Shown here piece after piece: positions 17,646-25,654 of a DNA stretch of 64,000 nucleotides. Location: contig CAYSDY010000002.1 in assembly GCA_964429995.1 (NCBI GenBank), positions 124,001-188,000 of the forward strand. Direction: 5' to 3'. The stretch's first letter is position 1. Every line of letters starts with the position of its first letter. Below the pieces are notes generated by a model. It was not told where the DNA came from. It saw only the letters and a list, made by a program, of their open reading frames with translations, and ran no database searches. The DNA is from UBA583 sp964429995 (GTDB lineage: Archaea > Nanobdellota > Nanobdellia > Woesearchaeales > UBA583). Position numbers and translations under genes: made by a program.

Positions 17646-20600
17646 AGAATATGATGATTCCATTAGTGGTTTCAGATTAAATTTTATTGAAGTATATAAT
17701 TGGGGTTTATTTCATGGAAATGTTCAAAGAATTAATCCTAATAGTAAAAGTTCAATTTTATTGGGAGAAAATGGAGCAGGTAAGACAACATTAGTAGATG
17801 CAATTCAAACTATATTAGTTCCAAACAAATTAAGAGCATATAATCAATCTTCAGGAGCAGAGAATAAAAAAGATAGAAATGAGATTACATATATTCAAGG
17901 AAAATATGGAGAAATTAAAAATAATGAAACTGATAATAGTATAACTGAACAGTTTCTAAGAACTGAAAAAGGTGAGATATATTCTGTACTTCTGGCTTCT
18001 TTCTCAAATTTAGATAAAAAAGAAATATATACTTTAATTCAAATATTATGGTTTGGAAAAAATGGAATAAAAAAATTATATATTGTTTCAAATAAAGAAT
18101 TAACTATTGATAATGATATTAGACCTTTTAATAATGATGCTAAATGGAGAAGAGATTTTCAAAAAGAATATGAGAAAAATCTAGTTTTATTTGAATTAGA
18201 TAACTCTGGAAAATATTTTCATTTAATTCAAAAAATATTTGGATTAAGATCTGAAAAAGCTTTGAGTTTATTTTCAAAAACTATAGGAATAAAAGTTTTA
18301 GGTAGTCTAGATGAATTTATTAAGAATGAAATGATTGAAGATTATAACACAGAAGAAGAATTTAGAGAATTGCATAAACATTATTTATCTTTATTATCTA
18401 TTCATAAATCTATTCAAAAAGCGAAAAAACAAATTCTATTGTTAAAACCAATATTTGAAGAAAATAATGAACTTGAAAAAATAAATACTGAATTAAATAA
18501 AGTTCTTTTAATTGAAGAAAATATTGAACTATATTTTCAAAAGATTAAACTGGCAAAATTAATTGAAAATTCTGAATTAATAAATAAAGAAATTGTTAAA
18601 ATTAAAATAGAGGTTAATAATATTATAGAAAGAATTAATAAATTTAAATTAAAAGAAAAAGAATTAGAAACAATGATTAATTCAGATGAACAAGGCAAAT
18701 TAATAATTAATATTGATTCTCGAATTGAGAGTTTAAAAATAGAACAAAAAAAAGTACATTTTAAACATCAATCTTATATAGAACTTTGTGATCTTGTTGG
18801 AATAAATATTAATAATCTAAATGAAGAAAAATTTATTATTAATAATAATAAAATAAAACAAGAAATTGTTTTAGTAAATTCAGAATATGAGAAGAAAAAA
18901 GAAGAATGGGCTGATAAAAGAAATGAAGTTGAAAATTTAAGTACAAATATTAAAGATATTAGTGAAGAATTAAGTTCATTAGAAAACAGAAAAAACAAAA
19001 TTGATTATAATTTGATAAAAGTTAGACATAAAATAATAACAGAATTAGGATTAAAAGAATTAGAAATACCATTTGTTGGAGAATTAATTAAAGTAAAAGA
19101 TTCGGAAAAAGATTGGGAGAAAGCAATTGAAATTGCATTAAGAAGTTTTGCTTTAAAACTAATAGTTCCTGAGAAACATTATTCAAAAGTAAATAAATAT
19201 ATAAAAACAACATTTTTAAACGAAAAAATTTCATATTACAAAGTTAATGATAATTTTATAACTAATATTGAAGAACATGATAAAACTAAGTTTTTAATAA
19301 ATAAAGTTGAAATCAAGGATGATACGCAATATTTTAATTGGATAAAATATAATATTTCTAGATACTATAATTACATTTGTACTGAAAATTTAGAAGAATT
19401 TGAGAAAGAGGATAAGGCAATAACTAAAGAAGGATTATTAAGAGATTATAATAAACATCAAAAAGATGACCGTAAAAATTTATTTGATAAAAGTAAATTT
19501 ATATTGGGATGGAATAATGAAGATTTACTTAAAATTAAAAAAAACGAATTAGAATTTATACGGAACCAACAAAAATTATTGAAAAGTGAAGAAATTGATT
19601 TTAAGAATCAATTATTAGCATTGGAAAATAAAAAAGAAACATTAAACGATTTAATTAAATATGATAATTATGAAATAGTTGATTTTAATTCAATTCTTAT
19701 TGAGATTAGTAATTTAGAAAAAAATAAATTAAAAGTACAAAAGAATAATTCGAAAATAGATGATTTTCAAAATCAATTAGAAAAAACTAAAGAAAAAATT
19801 GAAATAAATGATAAAAATAGAATAGATAAATTAAGTAAACAAAAGAACTTTGAAGATAATTTAAATTTAATAAATGAAAAAATTGAATCAATTAAAATAA
19901 TAGTTGAAAATTCTAAGTTAAATTTTGATATAGAAAAACTAATTGAAGAATTTTTAGAGATTAATATTCTCAATTGGAATTTAAATAATTTTGAATCAAA
20001 TCAAAGATTTGAAGAAAAGAAAATACAGCATTTAAAAGAAAAATTAAGAGAAGAAATAGATAATAAATCTAAAAAAATTTTAGAATTAATGTCTGAATAT
20101 AGAAATCCTAAAGATCAAAAAATACATGAGGATTTTCCAGAATGGATTGGTGAAAATAGTTTTCTTTCGATTAAAGTTGATTATTTATATGAATATATTG
20201 ATAAATATAAAAAAATTGAATGTGAAGAATTGCCTGATGCAGAAGAACAATTTGAGAGAATATTTGAAGAATCTATAATCTTTAAAATGGCTGATTTTCA
20301 AGAAGAATTGGAAAAAAGAAGAAAAAAAATAATAGAGAGTATTAGAGAATTAAATTTATCATTAGAAAAAATAGATTTTACTTCATTTCCACAAACTTAT
20401 ATTAAAATAAATGAAGAGACAACCAACAATGAGTATATAAAAAAATTTAGAGAAGAACTTAGAGATTGGAAACCTAATGCAGGAGGTTTAAGTAGAGGTT
20501 ACAATAAAGATGCATATGAAGAAAGCTTTAATAAAATTAAAATGTTAATAAATAAATTATCAACTAATGATAATTATAGAAAATTTGTTATGAATGTTAA

Positions 20601-21024
20601 AAATTGGTTTACATTTTCAGTAAATGAATATTGTAGAGATGATAATTATTTAAGAAGGGTATATCAAAGTACTAGTGAACTTTCAGGAGGAGAGAAAGCT
20701 CAATTAACATATGCAATATTAGGAGCTTCATTATCATATCAATTTAACATTGAGAAAGGTATTAAATCTCAAAATTCATTTCGTTTTGTAATAGTAGATG
20801 AAGCATTTAGTAAACTTGATAATATTAAATCTAAATATTTGATGGAATTAATTAAAAAATTACATTTACAAGTTTTAATAGTTACTCCTAATGAAAAGAT
20901 GCATGTCGCTCAAGATTATGTTCAAAATGTTCATTATATAAATAAAAATGATAATATTTCCACTATAATGAATATGCCATATATTGAATTTGATAAATTA
21001 ATAAATAAAAATGAAAATCTCTGA
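17629..21024 (+). CDS. jetC: Wadjet SMC-like ATPase JetC (MukB-like)
   Basis: A 1131-aa ABC/SMC-type ATPase, the loop-extruding motor of Wadjet. The N-terminal head has Walker A (GENGAGKTT, about residues 46-54). A long coiled coil interrupted by a hinge-like block (IPFVGELIKVKDSEKDWEKA, near residue 480) follows. The C-terminal head has the ABC signature LSGGEKAQ (about 1017) and Walker B VDEAFSKLD (about 1056). The FVIVDEAFSKLD form and the YAILGASLSYQ helix are typical of JetC rather than housekeeping SMC; a separate chromosomal smc gene is at 32,088-35,723. It overlaps jetD by 14 nt. Confidence 0.92.
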   Translation: MELKIKEYDDSISGFRLNFIEVYNWGLFHGNVQRINPNSKSSILLGENGAGKTTLVDAIQTILVPNKLRAYNQSSGAENKKDRNEITYIQGKYGEIKNNETDNSITEQFLRTEKGEIYSVLLASFSNLDKKEIYTLIQILWFGKNGIKKLYIVSNKELTIDNDIRPFNNDAKWRRDFQKEYEKNLVLFELDNSGKYFHLIQKIFGLRSEKALSLFSKTIGIKVLGSLDEFIKNEMIEDYNTEEEFRELHKHYLSLLSIHKSIQKAKKQILLLKPIFEENNELEKINTELNKVLLIEENIELYFQKIKLAKLIENSELINKEIVKIKIEVNNIIERINKFKLKEKELETMINSDEQGKLIINIDSRIESLKIEQKKVHFKHQSYIELCDLVGININNLNEEKFIINNNKIKQEIVLVNSEYEKKKEEWADKRNEVENLSTNIKDISEELSSLENRKNKIDYNLIKVRHKIITELGLKELEIPFVGELIKVKDSEKDWEKAIEIALRSFALKLIVPEKHYSKVNKYIKTTFLNEKISYYKVNDNFITNIEEHDKTKFLINKVEIKDDTQYFNWIKYNISRYYNYICTENLEEFEKEDKAITKEGLLRDYNKHQKDDRKNLFDKSKFILGWNNEDLLKIKKNELEFIRNQQKLLKSEEIDFKNQLLALENKKETLNDLIKYDNYEIVDFNSILIEISNLEKNKLKVQKNNSKIDDFQNQLEKTKEKIEINDKNRIDKLSKQKNFEDNLNLINEKIESIKIIVENSKLNFDIEKLIEEFLEINILNWNLNNFESNQRFEEKKIQHLKEKLREEIDNKSKKILELMSEYRNPKDQKIHEDFPEWIGENSFLSIKVDYLYEYIDKYKKIECEELPDAEEQFERIFEESIIFKMADFQEELEKRRKKIIESIRELNLSLEKIDFTSFPQTYIKINEETTNNEYIKKFREELRDWKPNAGGLSRGYNKDAYEESFNKIKMLINKLSTNDNYRKFVMNVKNWFTFSVNEYCRDDNYLRRVYQSTSELSGGEKAQLTYAILGASLSYQFNIEKGIKSQNSFRFVIVDEAFSKLDNIKSKYLMELIKKLHLQVLIVTPNEKMHVAQDYVQNVHYINKNDNISTIMNMPYIEFDKLINKNENL

Positions 21025-22165
21025 GAAAATAATTAATACTAGTAAGAATAAATATTTGGACTTTTTAAAAAGTATTATATTAAAAGATGAGAATTTTTTC
21101 CCATTAAGATTAAGAATAAAATTGCCACATCCAAAAAATAATTATTTAGAATTTTATGAGACAATGAAGGAAATAAATTCCAAATCAAAAGAATCAATAA
21201 AATATGGTTATTTAATTTCTTTTAATCCTGGAATAAAAACTAGAGATGCAGGGACTCAAGATATTCCTAATTCAGTTTTTTTTGAATCTGAAAAAGATTA
21301 TTTATCATTTTTAAATAAAGAACAGGAAGTTAATCAATTTAAAAAAGATTTTAAGTTAATTTTAACAAAGTATCCTGAATTGAAATCATGGATTGAAAGA
21401 TTTCCAATTAAAATAATTAATTCAGCAGGATTATGGCATGATATATTGAAGGTCTGTGATTATTTTTATTTGAACCCTAAACCTAATTTATATATTAGGG
21501 AATTGCCAATACAAGTTCATACTAAATTTATTGAAAATAATGAAGCAATAATTAGAGAATTGTTAGACATATTAATTAGTAATGAAATTAACTCTTTAGA
21601 ATTTGATTTTAAAAAAAGATTTAACTTAAAGTATGATCAATTTTTAATCAGAGTTAAAGTTTTGGATAAGAACATACTTTTGAAAAATAATTTGAATAAC
21701 TCTTTTTTAGATTTTAGTTTACCACTAGATTTATTTGAGAAATTAAATTTAAATGTTGATAAAGTATTTATTGTTGAAAATAAGATGAATTTTTTAACTT
21801 TCCCAAATATTGAAAATTCAATAATCATATCAGGTTCAGGGAATGGAGTCAATATTTTAAAGAATTCTTCTTGGCTTAATGAAAAACAAATTTATTATTG
21901 GGGTGATATAGATTCTCATGGTTTTGCAATTCTTTCAAGTTTTAAAAAATATTTCTCAAATATAAAATCATTATTTATGGATTTTAAAACATATGATACA
22001 TTTAAAGAGTTTGAAGTAAAAGGAGAAAAAACAGTTCAAGAAACTTTTTCTAATTTAACTGATGAAGAATTAAAAGTATTTAATTATGTTCATAGTAATA
22101 ATTTAAGATTAGAGCAAGAAAGAATTTCTCAAGAATATATTATTAATAATTTGAAAAATGAATAA
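21011..22165 (+). CDS. jetD: Wadjet nuclease JetD (DUF3322/DUF2220, TOPRIM)
   Basis: A 384-aa protein with an N-terminal DUF3322-like region (including YIRELPIQVHTKFIE) and a C-terminal TOPRIM domain. The catalytic Glu sits in VFIVENKMNF near residue 255 and the DxD in YWGDIDSHGF near residue 299. Both are the metal-binding residues of topoisomerase VI/Spo11-like TOPRIM nucleases, so the enzyme appears intact. In known Wadjet systems JetD cuts circular DNA once JetABC has extruded it. The stop codon overlaps the start of the downstream PIN gene in ATGAATAA. Confidence 0.9.
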   Translation: MKISEKIINTSKNKYLDFLKSIILKDENFFPLRLRIKLPHPKNNYLEFYETMKEINSKSKESIKYGYLISFNPGIKTRDAGTQDIPNSVFFESEKDYLSFLNKEQEVNQFKKDFKLILTKYPELKSWIERFPIKIINSAGLWHDILKVCDYFYLNPKPNLYIRELPIQVHTKFIENNEAIIRELLDILISNEINSLEFDFKKRFNLKYDQFLIRVKVLDKNILLKNNLNNSFLDFSLPLDLFEKLNLNVDKVFIVENKMNFLTFPNIENSIIISGSGNGVNILKNSSWLNEKQIYYWGDIDSHGFAILSSFKKYFSNIKSLFMDFKTYDTFKEFEVKGEKTVQETFSNLTDEELKVFNYVHSNNLRLEQERISQEYIINNLKNE

Positions 22166-23318
22166 ACAACAACTATACCTAAAAAAGATTGAAAATGATG
22201 TTAATGAGAAAATATATGATTTGTTAATTCAACATCTAAAAGATGTTCATAAAGTACTTCCTAGAACTGATGATAATAAAGATTATTTAAGAGAGTTAAA
22301 TAAACATCTATTCAAAGCATTAGAAGATTTAAAACAAACAAATAGATTTAACTACTTACAAAACTATAGACACTCAATTCTTATTATAAATACTATTCTT
22401 AGCTATAAACCTGATGAGAAACATCTAAAAGAAGTTAAGCTTTCAATATTAAATAGATTTTCCTCAGATATTATTTACGATAAAAAAGAGAAGATTCCAT
22501 TAAAGTCTCAAATGACTGAACTTAGAATTACTTATGATACTAGCTATTTAATCTATCTTTTAGAAAAAGTTTTCATACCAAAAGAGATGTGGGATAAGGC
22601 AATGTATTGTTTAATTGCAATAGAATTAGTAGAACCAGATCATAACGATATTGATAAATTTAAAGAAATAATCACAAAACATCTAAAAAAAGAAGAATTA
22701 AAATATAAAGAATTTGAAGAACCTAAAGACTATATTATTCTTTTAGATACAAATATTATTTTAAATAAAGTATTATATGATGTTGGAGAATATAAAATAT
22801 CTCATAACAAATTAGAAGAGTATAACTCTTTGATGGAAAAATGGGGAAATAACAATAAGTTTGTAATAACTAACTCTATAAAAGAAGAGTTAGACAAACA
22901 AATTAAATTTTCAATTGATACAGTAAACGATGTTTGTTCTAAGTTTAAACATTTTAATAAAAATGAAATTATTACAACACTTGAAAAGAGGTTTAATAAT
23001 TTAATAAAAAAATATGCAATTGCAATAGAAGATAAACAATATGATTTAACAAATATTGAAAAATTCTACTCAAATTACTTAGGAAACTTATATGAAATAA
23101 CTTTAGATAAAATCGAAAACAAGAAGTTATCTAAAAAATTAAAAAAACTCTCAGATAGGGAAGGTTTGCTTCCAGAAATAGGAGATCTGAAACTTTTAGC
23201 AGATGCAATTGAACTTAAGAAATCTAATTCAAAGGTAGCAATACTTTCAAATGATAAAGACTTGTATTTATTTAATGAACAATTAGAAAAAGAATTTGGA
23301 ATAAGAATTTACAAATAG
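22158..23318 (+). CDS. PIN-domain nuclease coupled to jetD
   Basis: A 386-aa protein with a roughly 185-residue helical N-terminal region of unknown fold and a C-terminal PIN domain. Acidic residues typical of PIN enzymes are present: IILLDTNIIL (about residue 197), SIKEELDK, GDLKLLADA and ILSNDKDLY. PIN enzymes are metal-dependent RNases, or less often DNases. The gene starts inside the last codons of jetD (8-nt overlap), far tighter than chance neighbours, and it ends the operon. No partner antitoxin is seen, so it is better read as an operon component than as a VapC-type toxin. A possible role is killing or RNA cleavage if Wadjet fails; that is inference. Confidence 0.78.
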   Translation: MNKQQLYLKKIENDVNEKIYDLLIQHLKDVHKVLPRTDDNKDYLRELNKHLFKALEDLKQTNRFNYLQNYRHSILIINTILSYKPDEKHLKEVKLSILNRFSSDIIYDKKEKIPLKSQMTELRITYDTSYLIYLLEKVFIPKEMWDKAMYCLIAIELVEPDHNDIDKFKEIITKHLKKEELKYKEFEEPKDYIILLDTNIILNKVLYDVGEYKISHNKLEEYNSLMEKWGNNNKFVITNSIKEELDKQIKFSIDTVNDVCSKFKHFNKNEIITTLEKRFNNLIKKYAIAIEDKQYDLTNIEKFYSNYLGNLYEITLDKIENKKLSKKLKKLSDREGLLPEIGDLKLLADAIELKKSNSKVAILSNDKDLYLFNEQLEKEFGIRIYK

Positions 23319-23321
23319 GAT

Positions 23322-23504
23322 TCAAAACTCTAACAAATAACAACCTAAAGCACTTTTACCAATAATTGTGCATTCTAAAAATTTCTTTTTTAGTAAGTCT
23401 GGATTTATTCCCTTAGCAGAAACTCTAAAACTTTCAAATTTATCATTTAAGAGAAATTTTCCTCTCTTCTCAGATTCAAATTCCACATATCTTGTCGTTT
23501 TCAT
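23322..23504 (-). CDS. Small protein of unknown function next to the integrase
   Basis: A 60-aa basic protein starting MKTTRYVEF. It has no membrane segment or zinc motif, and the fold is unclear. The ATG at 23,504 is used; the longer version starting at a TTG (23,543) is unlikely. It lies between the operon end and the integrase, on the integrase strand. Small proteins at this position in archaeal elements are often DNA-binding regulators or excision factors, but nothing in the sequence proves that. Confidence 0.5.
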   Translation of the reverse strand: MKTTRYVEFESEKRGKFLLNDKFESFRVSAKGINPDLLKKKFLECTIIGKSALGCYLLEF

Positions 23505-23642
23505 AATATTTCTAAAAATTTGGTTATTTTTAACACTTTGCAAAGACCATCAACCTAAATTTGAGCCACTTATAGCCAAGATAATGAGAGAAATATTTCA
23601 GAACAAGTCTTAGTCTTAAAATGTCAAAAAAGTCTTCAAATA

Positions 23643-24641
23643 TCAATGTTTAATCACCTCTAACACTTTTTCATATTCTTTTACTGCAATCTCTTTTTTG
23701 TTTAAATAATGAGTCATTCCAACATTTTTTGAAGTTGACCTTCCAGATATGAAGTTTGCTATTTCAATTGCAACTCCTGCTTTAACCATTAAAGTAAATG
23801 AATACTTTCTTAGATATTTTAAATGAACTATTTTCTTATTATCTTGAGTATGATCTACAAATCTATTGAAGTATGTTTTATCAAATTTGCCAATATGTTT
23901 TTTTAATTCATTATATAATTCTAATGTGAAGAATAAATAATAAGATGATTTCTGACCTCTTAAATAGAAATTATTGTAAGTAACTATGCCGTTTTCATGT
24001 ATTTCTATGTTTTTTTCATCAAAATTTTCAAAGAAATGTTTAACTTCTGTTGTCCTAGCTGTTGTTTCAATATAGAATCTATATAATAAATAATGTAATC
24101 GATCATACTTAGAGACTTCTTTTACAGAGTTTTTAATTTCCAAACATGTTGGAATATAAGTATCAATATGAACTTCATTGTGAATTTTAATTCTTCTTCG
24201 GATATTTTCAATTATATCTAAGTCTAATATATCAAACTCTTCTAAGTAATTCAGCCATACTCTAATTGCAACTCCTCCTTGTCTTTTGTTAATTTTTTCA
24301 AGAGCAATAGCATTTTTAATCTCTTCAATAGTATTAACACCAATCTCTTCAAACAATTTAGTTAGACAATTAAAAACAGATACTGCGTAAGTTCTTGTGA
24401 ACTTTTTTAAAGTATATACTTTATATTCATTTTTTGTCTTAAAGTATATACTTTTTAATTTTATAAAATTTTGATTTTTTGGCGTAAAATTTTCTAGATT
24501 TCGAGAAATTTGCTGTTGATTAGAAATTTGAGAGGAGGCGTATTTGCCCCCTAGAGACGCCAAGACAGGGATTTGAACCCTGAATTCCGAAGGAACTACA
24601 TTAGCAGTGTAGCGCAATACCGAGTTATGCGATCTTGGCAT
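23643..24641 (-). CDS. int: SSV-like archaeal tyrosine recombinase (integrase)
   Basis: A 332-aa protein if started at the first in-frame ATG (24,641). That ATG overlaps the tRNA-Ser gene so that the G of ATG is tRNA nucleotide 1. A longer reading begins at a TTG (24,686) and is less likely. Catalytic residues are recognisable: the first Arg in ETTARTTEVKHF, the H/K-x-x-R box in LKYLRKYSFT, GRSTSKN in place of the H/W box, and the Tyr nucleophile in MTHYLNKKE. The first ~40 residues are translated tRNA sequence, as in SSV1-type integrases whose attachment site lies in the gene; the true start may be a non-ATG codon downstream of the tRNA. It should catalyse integration and excision at the tRNA gene. 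Two palindromes are embedded in its N-terminal codons. Confidence 0.82.
   Translation of the reverse strand: MPRSHNSVLRYTANVVPSEFRVQIPVLASLGGKYASSQISNQQQISRNLENFTPKNQNFIKLKSIYFKTKNEYKVYTLKKFTRTYAVSVFNCLTKLFEEIGVNTIEEIKNAIALEKINKRQGGVAIRVWLNYLEEFDILDLDIIENIRRRIKIHNEVHIDTYIPTCLEIKNSVKEVSKYDRLHYLLYRFYIETTARTTEVKHFFENFDEKNIEIHENGIVTYNNFYLRGQKSSYYLFFTLELYNELKKHIGKFDKTYFNRFVDHTQDNKKIVHLKYLRKYSFTLMVKAGVAIEIANFISGRSTSKNVGMTHYLNKKEIAVKEYEKVLEVIKH
24408..24423. repeat. Palindromic site, copy 1
   Basis: TAAAGTATATACTTTA is a perfect 16-bp palindrome inside the 5' part of int. A 14-bp copy lies 32 bp away, about three helical turns. Confidence 0.6.
24441..24454. repeat. Palindromic site, copy 2
   Basis: AAAGTATATACTTT is the second copy. 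A pair in phase near an att site suggests integrase arm-binding or operator sites. A related AAAGTATATACT occurs at 56,268-56,279. Confidence 0.6.
24558..24639 (-). tRNA. tRNA-Ser(GCT), intact
   Basis: An 82-nt class II tRNA. The acceptor stem GCCAAGA/TCTTGGC pairs fully, and the D loop contains GG. The anticodon arm CTACA-CTGCTAA-TGTAG gives anticodon GCT (serine AGC/AGT codons). A long variable arm (TTCC-TTC-GGAA) and T arm CAGGG-TTCAAAT-CCCTG follow, with discriminator G and no encoded CCA. There is no TATA box directly upstream; the nearest promoter-like AT-rich sequence lies before the neighbouring half-tRNA, so expression may depend on read-through from there. It is the attachment site of the island. 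Confidence 0.93.
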
Positions 24642-24668
24642 TAGGTCTCTTTTTTTAGTCGCCGCCGG

Positions 24669-24708
24669 ATTAGCAGTGCTGCGCAATACCGAGTTATGCG
24701 ACCTTGGC
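24669..24708 (-). pseudogene. tRNA-Ser 5' half, broken at the anticodon loop (att scar)
   Basis: On the minus strand, GCCAAGG is followed by a D arm identical to that of the intact tRNA-Ser, CAGCA and the anticodon loop CTGCTAA. After that the sequence changes to an unrelated GC-rich stretch (CCGGCGGCGAC) with no pairing 3' stem, variable arm, T arm or acceptor. The break at the anticodon loop is where tyrosine recombinases commonly exchange strands, so this is probably the host tRNA-Ser interrupted by integration, replaced by the complete copy carried on the element. Confidence 0.7.
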
Positions 24709-24807
24709 TTTATAATATTTGTTTATAGTATTTCATTTATAATATTTTTGTTTTTGTTTTATGGATAAATCTAAAGTTTTATAAATGAGATTTATTTTCC
24801 TTTTATT

Positions 24808-24975
24808 ATGGCTGATATTAAATATGATGAGTATGGAAATAAACTTGTCAATGATTTTGGAAGTGTAACATTTAAATGTCCAAAATGTGGAGAAGTTGAA
24901 ATTTCAAGAAGCAGAAAAGCAAGAGAACTTGTAAAAGAGTATACTTGTCCTAAATGTGGATTTATAGGTCCTTAA
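24808..24975 (+). CDS. Small archaeal zinc-ribbon protein
   Basis: A 55-aa protein with two CPKCG knuckles (FKCPKCGEVEI and YTCPKCGFIGP), enough for one or two zinc sites. This matches the archaeal DUF1610/HVO_2753-like zinc-finger family often described as putative RNA-binding. It was checked codon by codon from ATG 24,808 to TAA 24,975. It is the first backbone gene after the island and is followed 13 nt later by the cyclophilin gene, probably in one transcript. Confidence 0.8.
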   Translation: MADIKYDEYGNKLVNDFGSVTFKCPKCGEVEISRSRKARELVKEYTCPKCGFIGP

Positions 24976-24988
24976 ATATTTTTTTCAA

Positions 24989-25639
24989 ATGGTTGTAAAG
25001 AAAGATTCTTTTTTTAGCAAACCTTATGTGTTGTTATCTTTGTTTTTGTTGATTTTATGTGTTTTATCTCTTTGGTTTGTATTTTCTCAAATTAGCAATT
25101 TAAATGTAAAAATGGAAAAAAATGATAATTATGAAAGTAATCCTACTGTTGTTTTTGATACAAATTTTGGTATTATAAAGCTTGAGGTTTTTTTGAATGA
25201 AAGTCCAGTTACAGCAGGTAATTTTATTAATCTTGTAAAAACTGGTTTTTATGATGGAGTTAAATTTCATAGGGTTATTAATGGTTTTATGATTCAATCA
25301 GGTGATCCTTTGTCTAAGAATGACTCTTTGAAGAGCAGATGGGGAACTGGTGGAAGTGAAAATATAGAAGATGAATTTATAAGTGGACTTTCAAATGTTA
25401 GAGGAACTATTGCTATGGCAAATACTGGTAAAAAAAATAGTGGATCTTCTCAATTTTTTATAAATCTTGTAAATAATACAGGTCTTGATTGGGATAAGGA
25501 ACCTTTAACAAGTAAACATCCAGTTTTTGGAAAAGTTATTGAAGGAATGGATGTTGTTGATAAGATTGCACTTGTAAGTACTGGTTCAGGCAATATGCCT
25601 TTAAATCCGGTTATTATTCAAAAAGCTTATATTGATTAA
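24989..25639 (+). CDS. Cyclophilin-type peptidyl-prolyl cis-trans isomerase, membrane-anchored
   Basis: A 216-aa protein. An N-terminal hydrophobic segment (about residues 11-32) serves as signal anchor, and the cyclophilin domain follows from about residue 48. Family motifs include PVTAGNFINLV, the FHRVINGFMIQSGDP active-site block with its Arg, RGTIAMANTG, NSGSSQFFINL and HPVFGKVIEGMDVV. It catalyses proline isomerisation, likely outside the membrane on secreted proteins, which would fit the large surface proteins encoded in the window. Confidence 0.92.
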   Translation: MVVKKDSFFSKPYVLLSLFLLILCVLSLWFVFSQISNLNVKMEKNDNYESNPTVVFDTNFGIIKLEVFLNESPVTAGNFINLVKTGFYDGVKFHRVINGFMIQSGDPLSKNDSLKSRWGTGGSENIEDEFISGLSNVRGTIAMANTGKKNSGSSQFFINLVNNTGLDWDKEPLTSKHPVFGKVIEGMDVVDKIALVSTGSGNMPLNPVIIQKAYID

Positions 25640-25654
25640 TTTATTTTATTTTTT

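Larger units (their letters stand above)
1..24671. mobile_element. Integrated defence island (right part; left end outside the window)
   Basis: The segment is dense in defence-type genes (type III-like R-M, SNase, RmuC, AddAB-like, Wadjet, PIN) and ends with a tyrosine integrase abutting tRNA-Ser(GCT). A tRNA-Ser 5' half that breaks at its anticodon loop sits just outside and marks the likely right junction near 24,669-24,671. Island genes look different from the backbone: by eye leucine is mostly TTA, and operon genes carry Shine-Dalgarno motifs, while backbone genes use many CTT codons and have TATA boxes close to the start codon. No left att site was found at 1-313, so the element should extend leftwards. 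That everything belongs to one element is an inference. Confidence 0.55.

Noticed and set aside
22158..23318. VapBC-type toxin-antitoxin reading of the PIN gene
   Set aside because: The protein is about three times longer than VapC, no VapB-like gene is adjacent, and it overlaps jetD.
23368..23613. 81-codon plus-strand frame between PIN and integrase
   Set aside because: It overlaps the more protein-like 60-aa minus-strand frame, and its Phe/Ser-rich sequence looks like an antisense shadow.
24642..24686. Upstream extension of the integrase to a TTG start
   Set aside because: The extra residues come from the half-tRNA junction and there is an ATG at 24,641; the extension has no integrase-like sequence.
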